A stretch of DNA of 64,000 nt from an uncultured Victivallis sp. (GTDB lineage Bacteria > Verrucomicrobiota > Lentisphaeria > Victivallales > Victivallaceae): NCBI GenBank assembly GCA_944389895.1, contig CALXOA010000090.1, positions 1 to 64,000 of the forward strand. Direction: 5' to 3'. The position numbers were made by a program, and so were the translations under genes. This document shows positions 54,933-63,288 of the stretch, one piece after another. The notes beneath the pieces are model-generated. The model was not told the origin of the DNA and made no database searches. It was given only the letters and a program-made list of their open reading frames with translations. The first letter of the stretch is position 1; each line of letters opens with the position of its first letter.

Positions 54933-57035
54933 ATGCAGACTCCGTCGGTCCGCCATATCTGGGGAAAGGATTTCAAAGGCGACTGCTATCTCCGGCGCAA
55001 CTTCGTCCTGCCGGAGAAGCCGTCACAGGCGGTACTGCGTCTCTTCGTCGATACCGGGTATGAACTCTTCCTGAACGGGCGCTTCGTCGCTGCTCTCGAC
55101 GAATGGAGCAACACGCGGACCTACGACGTCGGCGTATTTCTCCGGTCCGGCGACAACCTCGTCGCCATCCATTGTATCAATCATGGCGGTCACCGCGGAT
55201 GCGCGGCGGAACTCCACTGCGACGGTTGTCGCGTGCTGGTCACCGGTGTCGGCTGGCGCAGCTGCGACGCGGAACGCTGGGGCTGGCAGCTGCCTGCATT
55301 CGATGACCGAACCTGGCCCGAAGCGCTCCTGTTACCCCTCGACTGTGCGGGAAACTCCACCTGGGACGCGGCAGGCCCCGGAAAAGATACGATCATTCCG
55401 AATCTGACCAACTCCCCCTTTTTCGCCCGTGAGGTTCCCCGGGGCATCGATTCTCCCTTCTACCGGCAGGAGAAGACGGGGGAGGATGAACCGGGTTATC
55501 CGGAACGGTTCCCGGTTCCCCGGGTGCTCACGGCAGACGGGGTCGAGGAACACGGCGGAAAACGTTACCTCGTTTCCGCCGCCGAACGTTGGCAGGGGCC
55601 CGGTCTCTCCTTCGATTTCGGGGGGGAAGTCGTCGGTTACTTCCGGCTCCGGCTGGAATCGGTCGGCCGGATCCGTTTTCGGCTCAGCTACGGAGAGACC
55701 GTCGATGAGATCATCCGGCCGCCGGAACCGGAAATGCTGCTCTCGCGGATGCTCACGGAAGAGTATTCGCTGCCACCGGGGCGCCAGGAGTTCGAAAGCA
55801 GAATCAGAAGCGGCTGCCGCTTCGTCAGAGTCGAATTTTTCCACTGCCCGGAAGTGGTCTCCGTCTCCGGCTGGCATCTGCGCAGTTCGCTCTATCCGGT
55901 CCACTACCGTGGGACCTTCCACTGTTCCGATCCGGATTTCAACCGACTGTGGCAGATGAGCCGCAGGACGCTTCACCTCTGCATGCAGGAATACTATCTC
56001 GACGCTCCCAAACGCGACCGCTTCCTCTGGGTCGGCGACACCCGGCTGGAGGCGCTGTTCAACTACTACGCGTTCGGCGACCTCGAACTTTTCCGTTTCT
56101 GCTGGCGGGAAATCGCCCGTGTCCAGTATCCGGACGGAGCGATTCCGTCGGCGATGGAACGGGGCAATTCGATCCTGTGGGATTACGTGGCACACTGGGT
56201 TATCGCCCTGCGCGACTATTACCGGTTGAGCGGTGACAAGAGTTTCCCGCTCGAACTGAAACATCCGCTTCTCGCGGCAGTCGGCTGGCTGGAAGCCAGA
56301 GCAGATTCCGACGGACTGATCGCGATTCCCGTCAATCCCTATCCTCTCTGGATGGTCGTGCTCAACGGCCGTACCGGCAAGGCTCCCGATTTCAACCGGC
56401 TGTTCCTGGAATCCCTGGAAACCGCCGAACTGGTCTGCCGTCTCGACGGAGACAATTCGGGTGCGGAACATTATCGGAAATCAGCTGCACGAACCGCGGA
56501 GGCGCTGGGAAAACTGGCGGATCCTCTGCCGGAAAAGATCAACACCTGGATCGATGCTTATCTGTGGACCGACCGGCTTTATGCGCAGGGACGGTACGTG
56601 GAAGCGGAAACGCTGTTCCGCCGCTGCTGGATCGATCAGGAGTATTGCGGGATGAACACATTGCCGGAGCTGCCGCAACGCTTACGCCGCATGCCGGTCG
56701 ATGTTCCGGATCAGACAGCGACCGGCTGCCTCAGCCTTTGTCACGGATGGGCGGCGGCCCCACTGGCGCTGCTCCCGGCAAGGGTCGCCGGAATCCAGCC
56801 TCTCGCCCCCGGTTACACGCGGTTCCGGGTTTGTCCGGTGCCCGGGGCACTGACCTGGCTGGAAACGATCGTGCCGACCCCCCATGGAGACATTGAATTT
56901 TCCTGGCGCCGTGACGGAAAAATCAGGCTGTGCGTGCCGGCGGGAACCACCGCGGAACTGCAGACGGGAAACGATCCCGTAGAAGTGCTCCCGCCCGGAA
57001 TCCACGAGCGGGAGTTCACCTCCACCCCACGCTGA
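54933..57035 (+). CDS. GH78-type alpha-L-rhamnosidase
   Basis: The 700-residue protein has an N-terminal beta-sandwich (LFVDTGYELFLNGRFVA, then DVGVFLRSGDNLVAIHC) and an (alpha/alpha)6 barrel. In the barrel LDAPKRDRFLWVGDTRLEAL (about 356-375) corresponds to the D-C/A-P-x-R-[DE]-R-x-x-W-x-GD signature of GH78. The C-terminal PTPHGDIEFSWRRDG is also typical. It would release terminal alpha-L-rhamnose. No signal peptide is visible, so it acts in the cytoplasm on imported products. GGAG precedes the ATG by 8 bases. It is the last gene of the LacI cassette. Confidence 0.9.
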   Translation: MQTPSVRHIWGKDFKGDCYLRRNFVLPEKPSQAVLRLFVDTGYELFLNGRFVAALDEWSNTRTYDVGVFLRSGDNLVAIHCINHGGHRGCAAELHCDGCRVLVTGVGWRSCDAERWGWQLPAFDDRTWPEALLLPLDCAGNSTWDAAGPGKDTIIPNLTNSPFFAREVPRGIDSPFYRQEKTGEDEPGYPERFPVPRVLTADGVEEHGGKRYLVSAAERWQGPGLSFDFGGEVVGYFRLRLESVGRIRFRLSYGETVDEIIRPPEPEMLLSRMLTEEYSLPPGRQEFESRIRSGCRFVRVEFFHCPEVVSVSGWHLRSSLYPVHYRGTFHCSDPDFNRLWQMSRRTLHLCMQEYYLDAPKRDRFLWVGDTRLEALFNYYAFGDLELFRFCWREIARVQYPDGAIPSAMERGNSILWDYVAHWVIALRDYYRLSGDKSFPLELKHPLLAAVGWLEARADSDGLIAIPVNPYPLWMVVLNGRTGKAPDFNRLFLESLETAELVCRLDGDNSGAEHYRKSAARTAEALGKLADPLPEKINTWIDAYLWTDRLYAQGRYVEAETLFRRCWIDQEYCGMNTLPELPQRLRRMPVDVPDQTATGCLSLCHGWAAAPLALLPARVAGIQPLAPGYTRFRVCPVPGALTWLETIVPTPHGDIEFSWRRDGKIRLCVPAGTTAELQTGNDPVEVLPPGIHEREFTSTPR

Positions 57036-57053
57036 CACCGTCTCCAGGAAGAC

Positions 57054-59135
57054 TCAATGCACCGTCACCTCTTTCTCCAGCCGCCCTGAGCTGCAGTCGA
57101 AACGCGCTTCGATGATGCCGCGGGGAGTTTTGAAACGGTAACAGCCGCGCTGGAGACCGCCCGGCTGCGGTTCAAAACGAAACGCCTCCCAGCCCGGCTT
57201 CTCCGGCAGCAACCCGAAGAGCCGGCGCTGGATCACGTTGCCCGGCGCACTGCCCCACGGGTGAACAAAACTCATGTTCGGTTTGAGTTCGGGATTCCAC
57301 GCCTCGGTCGAGGTGGTCGCCCCGAAGTCGATCATCCGCAACCAGCTGCGGTCATCGTGGGCGGTCATCAGTTCCACCGCACGCTCCGCACGGCCGTACC
57401 GGAACAGCGCATCGAGGTAGAACTGCGCGCCATAGACGCTGCAGCGCATACCGGCACGATCGATGAACTCCACCGCCCGGCCGCAGGTCGCGTCATCGGC
57501 TAACCCGAACGCCAGCGCGAACACATTGGCGTGAAAACCGCAGTGCTCAGAAGTCATATTGTCCCGGAAAAGTCCGCGTTGTTGATCGAACAACCGGGCC
57601 CGGAAAGCCTCCCGGTTTTCTCTGGCCAGCCGCGCAAATTCCGCCGCATCAGCCGTTCTACCGAGATAACCGGCCAGTTGCGCGAGGTCGGTGAGATCGC
57701 GATGGAGAAATGCATTCGGCACCGCGTCCCCCGGGCCGAACTCATGCCCGTCGCGACATGACGCCGGCCAGTCCACGATCACCCGCAGCGGAAATTCCAT
57801 CACCAGCCCATCCCGCATCAGCGGGTGATACGAACACTCCACGACCAGACGGTCGTAAACCTGCCGCAACAGAGCGAGATCCCCGGTGTGCATGAAGTAC
57901 TCATACACCACCGGGATCATGAACATCCGCCACTCACACGGCCAGGTGTAATGATTCATCTGATAGAGGATCGTCCGCCGGGCGGTCTCGGTATGCGATT
58001 CGACGGCGAAATGGGTCAGCATATTGATGTAGGCGTCAGCTTCATAAGCCATCCGCTCGCGGCTGGGACAGTCGAAATAAACATCGGGCGTGGCATACTC
58101 GACAGAGTTGCGACAGAGTTTCCAGACCCGCTCCAGCCGTTCATCCGAGCAGTGGAACTCCGATTCCGAACCGTTGAAAGGCATTCCGACCGCCAGCGCG
58201 GCGATGTCGGAGGCGACCAACCCCGGTGCGCCGACCAGTTCGGCGTAACGGAATGAGCGCAACCCGAAGTGCGACAGCACCCCGCCGCCCTCCGGATAGT
58301 TCCATCCCTCCTGATAACAGTTTCCGGTGCGCATCTGAAAACGGACGCCTCCCCAGGGCAGCAGCTCCTCCCCGAGTCGCAACTCGACCAACCCGGCCAC
58401 CCGGCGCGCCAGCTCAATACCCCCGAAGACCGCACGCCCGAAATCAACCACAAAACGCCCGTCCGGCAAAGCCTCGACCGACACGGGAGCGATCCGGGTC
58501 ACGACATATTCCGGAGGCTCCTCCCCGTCCGGCTCCAGCGCCCCATCCGGAGCGGTAACCGTTGCAGGGAGCCATGTGGAATCGTCGAATCCCGGCTCGA
58601 GCCATCCGAACGGCCAGCGTTCCCCTTCGATGTGCTCAGGCTGTTCTCCGGGGCCGAAGTGCCCCTTCGCTGCATAGGCAATCGACGGCTTGCGCCAGCA
58701 GATCGGGCAGAAAACATCGTTGCCGGGCAATGTCTTCCAGTCGGCGCCGGAGACGATCTCCAGCCGGGTGTCGTCAAGATACTCAATGGACAGACGCAAT
58801 GCAAAACCGTAACGTTCTCCGCGGGAAATCACACCGATCACATTCCGCCCGGGATGCAGCAGCGCGGTCACGTCGAAGTGCGAAACAACGGCACACCCGG
58901 TCTTGATCGCCCGGGCGGGGCCGAGCGCGGCCAGTTCTCCACCGAGGTAGACCCGGAACTTCAGGAAACTGCCGGCCAGCAGCCAGTTGGGATCCCCGCC
59001 GGGTTGAACCATCCACGACTGATAGGCATAGGAGTGCGGGTCGGCCGTCACGGTCAATTTCGCGCGACGTACCTGTCGATCCAGAGAAAATACCTTGCGG
59101 CTGAACGCATTGCCGAGTCCGCCGATGAAGTCCAT
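57054..59135 (-). CDS. GH78-like alpha-L-rhamnosidase, second gene
   Basis: FRVYLGGELAALGPARA, LHPGRNVIGVIS, then DVYFDCPSRERMAYEADAYI (GH78 signature), ATTSTEAWNPELKPNMSFVH and HPWGSAPGNVIQRRLFGL match alpha-L-rhamnosidases. At 693 residues it resembles its convergent neighbour but is clearly diverged, so it probably prefers another linkage. There is no signal peptide. Only 18 bases separate the two stops. AGGAG lies 10 bases before the ATG. Confidence 0.9.
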   Translation of the reverse strand: MDFIGGLGNAFSRKVFSLDRQVRRAKLTVTADPHSYAYQSWMVQPGGDPNWLLAGSFLKFRVYLGGELAALGPARAIKTGCAVVSHFDVTALLHPGRNVIGVISRGERYGFALRLSIEYLDDTRLEIVSGADWKTLPGNDVFCPICWRKPSIAYAAKGHFGPGEQPEHIEGERWPFGWLEPGFDDSTWLPATVTAPDGALEPDGEEPPEYVVTRIAPVSVEALPDGRFVVDFGRAVFGGIELARRVAGLVELRLGEELLPWGGVRFQMRTGNCYQEGWNYPEGGGVLSHFGLRSFRYAELVGAPGLVASDIAALAVGMPFNGSESEFHCSDERLERVWKLCRNSVEYATPDVYFDCPSRERMAYEADAYINMLTHFAVESHTETARRTILYQMNHYTWPCEWRMFMIPVVYEYFMHTGDLALLRQVYDRLVVECSYHPLMRDGLVMEFPLRVIVDWPASCRDGHEFGPGDAVPNAFLHRDLTDLAQLAGYLGRTADAAEFARLARENREAFRARLFDQQRGLFRDNMTSEHCGFHANVFALAFGLADDATCGRAVEFIDRAGMRCSVYGAQFYLDALFRYGRAERAVELMTAHDDRSWLRMIDFGATTSTEAWNPELKPNMSFVHPWGSAPGNVIQRRLFGLLPEKPGWEAFRFEPQPGGLQRGCYRFKTPRGIIEARFDCSSGRLEKEVTVH

Positions 59136-59179
59136 ATCATTCCGTCTCCTGAGTTGTGCTCTGCATTGTTATCCGGGAC

Positions 59180-59207
59180 AATATACTTCCAACCCCGGTT
59201 AAAACAA
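59180..59207 (-). promoter_or_regulatory. Possible promoter of the second GH78 gene
   Basis: On the minus strand TTGTTT (59207-59202) and TATATT (59185-59180) are 16 bases apart, about 45 bases before the ATG. It lies just after the terminase gene on the same strand. Confidence 0.45.
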
Positions 59208-59236
59208 GGTTCCGCAGCGGGAAAATCCCCTTCTTT

Positions 59237-60496
59237 TCAGGACAGGATGAAACGTTCGCCGCCGCGTTCCAGCAATGTGGTGATCGCCCATACCAGAGCA
59301 TCGACCCGATCCGGGCTGCCCGAAACGGTACCGGGAACAAAGGTTGTCATCTCCTCCTCCAGCTCCGGAAATATGCCGGTGTGGGAAACCCTTCTCTGCT
59401 CGTAGAGCGCCGCCACCGGCTCGGCACGTGCCCCTTTGCCGCGCACCGCCCGGACGCCGCGGAAACTCACATCGGGATCGATCGAATGTACCACTGTTTC
59501 GATCAGGTCCCCCCCGTTGTTGACTTCGCCGACCATCCGGTCCGCCTTCCACCGCCGGTACTCGTCGACCGCCCGGCGCGCCCATTCGGCCGGAGTTCCA
59601 ACGCAACTGGCATCGGAGAGCACGTAGAACCGTCCGTCCATCCCGCGGGCAGCGGTGACGATCCCGGTCGCATCCGAGGTACGGTTCGCGGTCACGGCGG
59701 GATCGACTCCTACCACGATCCGTTCCAGCTCATGCGCAGGAGGCAGCGGGGTGCGGGCGCAGTCGATCACCGCACGGCTCCACAGTGCGCCGGCAAGATC
59801 ATCGAGCCAGGCTCCGAACTGAAAACGCTGCCGTTGCCGCTCGGAGAGACCGGCCAGCGTCTCCTCGATGTACCCTTCCGGCAGATTGGCGCGGTTGGAA
59901 TCCGGATTCATCAACATCGAAGCGTAATTTTCAGGATGCGCCAGCGGCAGATTGGTAACCGGATCGCGCTTCTCCACAAAGAGCCGATAACTCCAGTGGG
60001 ATTTCCCCGCCGGATTGCAGTCAAAATAGGCGCGATTGCGCAATGCGGTCCGCTGGGCCAGCCGGGTCAGAGCGGTATTGACCGCCCCGTAATCGATCTC
60101 TGAACACTCGTTGAAATAGATCGTCGCAAATTCACGTCCCAGAATCCGGTCGGCCCGTTCCGCCGAATCGAGTCCCCCCAGCCAGATCTCCGACTGATTC
60201 GGCAGCCGAAGGAAGCCGTCACTGCAGTTCTCCCGGAACTTCAGCCCCGGGAAAGCGAGTCGCACCACCTTCGGCAGCGTATCGAGCCGAATCGCCTGCC
60301 GTACCCCATTCGCCCGGAAACGCAGGATCGCATGGCGACTGCCCGGAGCCCGCAATGCCCGCACCAGCAGCGCGTAGACGAGAATGAAGGTCTTGCCGGA
60401 ACGTGATCCGCCGAAAAGCAACACGTAACGGGCGGGACCGCCCAGCAGGGCCAACGCTTCGCATTGAGCTGCGGTCTTGCGGAACTTTCCATCCAT
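59237..60496 (-). CDS. Phage terminase large subunit
   Basis: The 419-residue product has Walker A GGSRSGKT (29-36), Walker B ATIYFNE ending in Glu130, and an RNase H-like nuclease: GVDPAVTANRTSDATGIV (Asp265), VGEVNNGGDLI (Glu324) and SPDRVDALVWAIT (Asp399). All key residues are present, so it looks intact. The ATG at 60496 follows the upstream TGA by two bases, indicating coupling; the TTG at 60514 is less likely. No portal, capsid, tail or integrase gene is near, so this is a lone packaging gene, either phage remnant or domesticated. Confidence 0.9.
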   Translation of the reverse strand: MDGKFRKTAAQCEALALLGGPARYVLLFGGSRSGKTFILVYALLVRALRAPGSRHAILRFRANGVRQAIRLDTLPKVVRLAFPGLKFRENCSDGFLRLPNQSEIWLGGLDSAERADRILGREFATIYFNECSEIDYGAVNTALTRLAQRTALRNRAYFDCNPAGKSHWSYRLFVEKRDPVTNLPLAHPENYASMLMNPDSNRANLPEGYIEETLAGLSERQRQRFQFGAWLDDLAGALWSRAVIDCARTPLPPAHELERIVVGVDPAVTANRTSDATGIVTAARGMDGRFYVLSDASCVGTPAEWARRAVDEYRRWKADRMVGEVNNGGDLIETVVHSIDPDVSFRGVRAVRGKGARAEPVAALYEQRRVSHTGIFPELEEEMTTFVPGTVSGSPDRVDALVWAITTLLERGGERFILS

Positions 60497-60498
60497 CC

Positions 60499-61950
60499 TC
60501 AATGCCGGCTCCAATAGTCCGCATTCCAGGAAAATCCTCCCGGTGCGAGCAGGAAGGTCCGACGGATCCGGGTATGTACCTCGCCGGAATCATCGACAAC
60601 TTCCGAACTCGATTGCCGGTCCCGCAGAAATGAACCGCTGCAACCGGCGATCGTCGCGGACTCGACCCGGACCGCGATCCACTCAGCAAGGACAGGCATA
60701 TTGTCAACGGTATCGCCGGGCCGGTAACTCGTCTCCGTAATCTCAAGCGTACGCAATGTACTCTCGGCACAGTTGACCGGAAGCACATTGTTCGTGGAAA
60801 ACGGACACTGCCCGGAGGCGTTCCAGCCGGCAATCGGAAGCAATCCGCCGCCGGGCGCCCGGCGGTAACCGGCCATCTCGGCGGAAAGATGAAACTCCGC
60901 GGTGTCCACCGCGTACTCAAGACGATCCGGTAAATCGGAGTTCTCTTCGATCCGCCGGGTGTACAGACCGGGGTTGGCCCGGTGTTGAAGTTCAAGTTCG
61001 ATCCGGCATTCGGCGGGCGAACGAACTTCCGGAACGACACGGGTCACAATGCAGCCGGCCTCACTCCAGCTGGAACCATCGGTACCGACCAGACCGTAAA
61101 AACCGGCCAGATCCTCCGGACGAACCTGATGTACGGTGTTCCAGATGATCTCGCGGAGGGCAACTCCGCGGCTGCTGAATCCGAAGAACTCCTCACGCCG
61201 CACGGCAGAGAGCAGCCGGGTGGAAACCTCACGCGCCGTGAGCGTCACATCAAACCCGATGACGCCATGAGCCTTCGATTCGACCCGGTCGAGGAAGAAG
61301 TTCGTGCCACCCCACTCCGCGGCGGTTCCCGGCGCATGGGAGGAAAAGAAACCGTCAGCCTCGGCGGTCCCGACAAACCAGCTCTGTTCGGCGGAGGAAA
61401 CGCCGTCCTCATCCTTTCCCCGGACCACGCCTCCGAGCGCACAGCAAGAGACTTCGCGGCCGGTTACGGTAAATTCGAAAACCCGCCCGTCGAGATCACG
61501 CTCTTCACAACTCTCACAGGAGAACATGCCGCCATCCCACTCGAGCGGCTGACCGGGTTTCGGCATCCCTTCGCGCCCGGCTGCGGAAGTCCGCCAGGTG
61601 GCACTGCGGGTGACGCCTCCGTCGCTGTCACGTTTTTCCATGATCTCTCCAACCGGTTCCGGCTCCTCCCCCAGACGGGCGCCGGAGAAGGTGACACGTA
61701 GCGATGCAAGTTCTTCCGGAGCAAAGACAATCTCGGTGACAAACCATTGTTCGGACCAGGTGAATGTCCCATCGGCGGCCGGAATCCGGAAGGGATCCCC
61801 GACCTTCCCCGCCCAATTCCGGACCGCTTCGGCAAAGGCGCCGGGGGCCTCCGCCGGTTCCTGCCGAAGTTCCCAGCTACTCTCTATTGTGAATCTGCGG
61901 TCGTTTCCGATCTTCATCGCCAGATGCGGCGAACAGCGAGCCATCAACAT
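60499..61950 (-). CDS. Hypothetical protein coupled to terminase, with internal repeats
   Basis: This 483-residue protein, rich in Ser, Trp and beta-strand-like segments, has no family I recognise. At least two segments look repeated: FTWSEQWFVTEIVF...SLRVTF and SSWSEAGCIVTRVV...CRIELEL. A third weaker copy is at SSAEQSWFVG. Cys residues are present (MFSCESCEERD). There is no signal peptide. The ATG at 61950 follows GGAGG by 8 bases, so the longer frame from 62019 is rejected. It ends two bases before the terminase ATG and is presumably functionally tied to it, possibly as a structural phage protein. Confidence 0.7.
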   Translation of the reverse strand: MLMARCSPHLAMKIGNDRRFTIESSWELRQEPAEAPGAFAEAVRNWAGKVGDPFRIPAADGTFTWSEQWFVTEIVFAPEELASLRVTFSGARLGEEPEPVGEIMEKRDSDGGVTRSATWRTSAAGREGMPKPGQPLEWDGGMFSCESCEERDLDGRVFEFTVTGREVSCCALGGVVRGKDEDGVSSAEQSWFVGTAEADGFFSSHAPGTAAEWGGTNFFLDRVESKAHGVIGFDVTLTAREVSTRLLSAVRREEFFGFSSRGVALREIIWNTVHQVRPEDLAGFYGLVGTDGSSWSEAGCIVTRVVPEVRSPAECRIELELQHRANPGLYTRRIEENSDLPDRLEYAVDTAEFHLSAEMAGYRRAPGGGLLPIAGWNASGQCPFSTNNVLPVNCAESTLRTLEITETSYRPGDTVDNMPVLAEWIAVRVESATIAGCSGSFLRDRQSSSEVVDDSGEVHTRIRRTFLLAPGGFSWNADYWSRH

Positions 61951-62190
61951 CGATCTTCCCTCCTGCTCTGTTTTTCCCGCGGCCCTTCGCCGCACGAAGC
62001 ACGACGACGCCGCCAGCAACCGGAACAGTTGTCAACCCGGACCACGGAGGAAATGATTCATTCAGATCAGAACAAGTTACGCTTTTTTTACGTTTTTATC
62101 CGGAACCCATGCGGCATTTCGGCGGAGATGCGCTATAATAAAATAAAACAAAGCACAACCCAACCGTCAACCACAGGGAGAAAAACAGAA

Positions 62191-63222
62191 ATGTCTCCGG
62201 CAACCTTTTACATTGCCGCCTGTTCGGAGAAACCGGACGGGGGAATCTACCGTTATGAAATGCGGGAATCCGCCGCCCCGGTGCAGACCGGCTTCACCCG
62301 TGTACCCAACGCGAACTGGATCACGTTCTCGCCGGATCGCAGATTCGTCTACACCACCTGCATGGTCGATGGAGCCGGCGGGGTCGCTTCCTTCCTGCTG
62401 GAGAAAGATGGTTCGCTGACGCCGATCAACACCTGCGCCGCCGGAGGAAAGGCAACCTGTTATGTGATTACCGACCCGGGCGGGAACTTTCTTTATGCCG
62501 CGAATTACCTGACCGGAACCTTCGCCGAGTTCCGGCTCGACGACGGCCGTATCGTTGAACGGACGCAGTTGATCAGCCACGCAGGCAACCCCCTCGGCCC
62601 CAATTCCAAACGGCAGGAAGGGGCGCATCCCCATTTTACAGGCCTGACTCCGGATGGAAAATTTCTCTGTGTGATCGACCTCGGCATCGACGCGATCAAG
62701 GTCTACCCGCTCGATCCGGAGAAGGGCCTCGACGCCGCCGGAGTCATCACATCGGCAATCACACCCGCCGGTTCCGGGCCGCGCCACCTGATCTTCGACC
62801 GTTCCGGGAAAATCGCCTATCTGCTGAATGAACTCGGCAGCACGGTGATCTCCATGCGCTATTCCGACGGGCATTTTACTCCGATCCGGATGGTCAGCAC
62901 ACTGCCGGAACTCAACAACAATGAGACGAAGGCCGCCGCCGTCCGTCTCAGCGCGGATGAGAAATACCTGTTCGCCTCCAACCGCGGATTCGATTCGATC
63001 GCGGTATTCCGACTCGACGGGCGCGGCGGCATGGAGATTGCCGATCTTGTACTCTCCGGGGGCTCCAGTCCGCGCGACATCAACTTCCTGCCGGGAGGAA
63101 AAATGTTCGCGGCCACCAACGAGTTTTCCGATAACGTGGTGTTTTTCGACTGGCGTGGTAACCGATTGATCCCCAACGGCATCATTCTGAAGCTGCCGCG
63201 CCCGCTCAACATCGCCTGGTGA
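62191..63222 (+). CDS. Lactonase-family seven-bladed beta-propeller (6-phosphogluconolactonase-like)
   Basis: The 343-residue protein has repeated blades of the type ANWITFSPDRRFVYTTCMVD, TDPGGNFLYAANYLTGTFAE, HFTGLTPDGKFLCVIDLGID, GPRHLIFDRSGKIAYLLNEL and VRLSADEKYLFASNRGFDSI. These match the lactonase (PF10282) family, which includes YbhE/Pgl. A lactone hydrolase in sugar oxidation is likely, but the substrate is open. AGGGAG lies about 10 bases before ATG 62191; the long upstream frame is antisense to the hypothetical gene. A TATAAT at 62134 may be its -10, without a good -35. Confidence 0.88.
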   Translation: MSPATFYIAACSEKPDGGIYRYEMRESAAPVQTGFTRVPNANWITFSPDRRFVYTTCMVDGAGGVASFLLEKDGSLTPINTCAAGGKATCYVITDPGGNFLYAANYLTGTFAEFRLDDGRIVERTQLISHAGNPLGPNSKRQEGAHPHFTGLTPDGKFLCVIDLGIDAIKVYPLDPEKGLDAAGVITSAITPAGSGPRHLIFDRSGKIAYLLNELGSTVISMRYSDGHFTPIRMVSTLPELNNNETKAAAVRLSADEKYLFASNRGFDSIAVFRLDGRGGMEIADLVLSGGSSPRDINFLPGGKMFAATNEFSDNVVFFDWRGNRLIPNGIILKLPRPLNIAW

Positions 63223-63231
63223 TCCGAAAAT

Positions 63232-63267
63232 ATCCGCGCTCCGGCCGGAACGGGCCGGAGCGCGGAT
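63232..63267. terminator. Bidirectional terminator hairpin
   Basis: ATCCGCGCTCCGGCC (63232-63246) pairs over 15 bases with GGCCGGAGCGCGGAT (63253-63267) around a 6-base loop. On the minus strand it is followed by ATTTT. It separates the convergent lactonase and oxidoreductase genes. Confidence 0.8.
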
Positions 63268-63288
63268 CCACTTCGCTTTCCAACGCGG

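Noticed and set aside
59237..61950. A complete prophage
   Set aside because: Only the terminase and one unknown gene are present; flanking genes are metabolic, and no integrase, portal, capsid or att-like repeats were seen.
61747..62190. Upstream extension of the lactonase frame
   Set aside because: It is antisense to the terminase-linked gene and lacks lactonase features; a ribosome site precedes ATG 62191.
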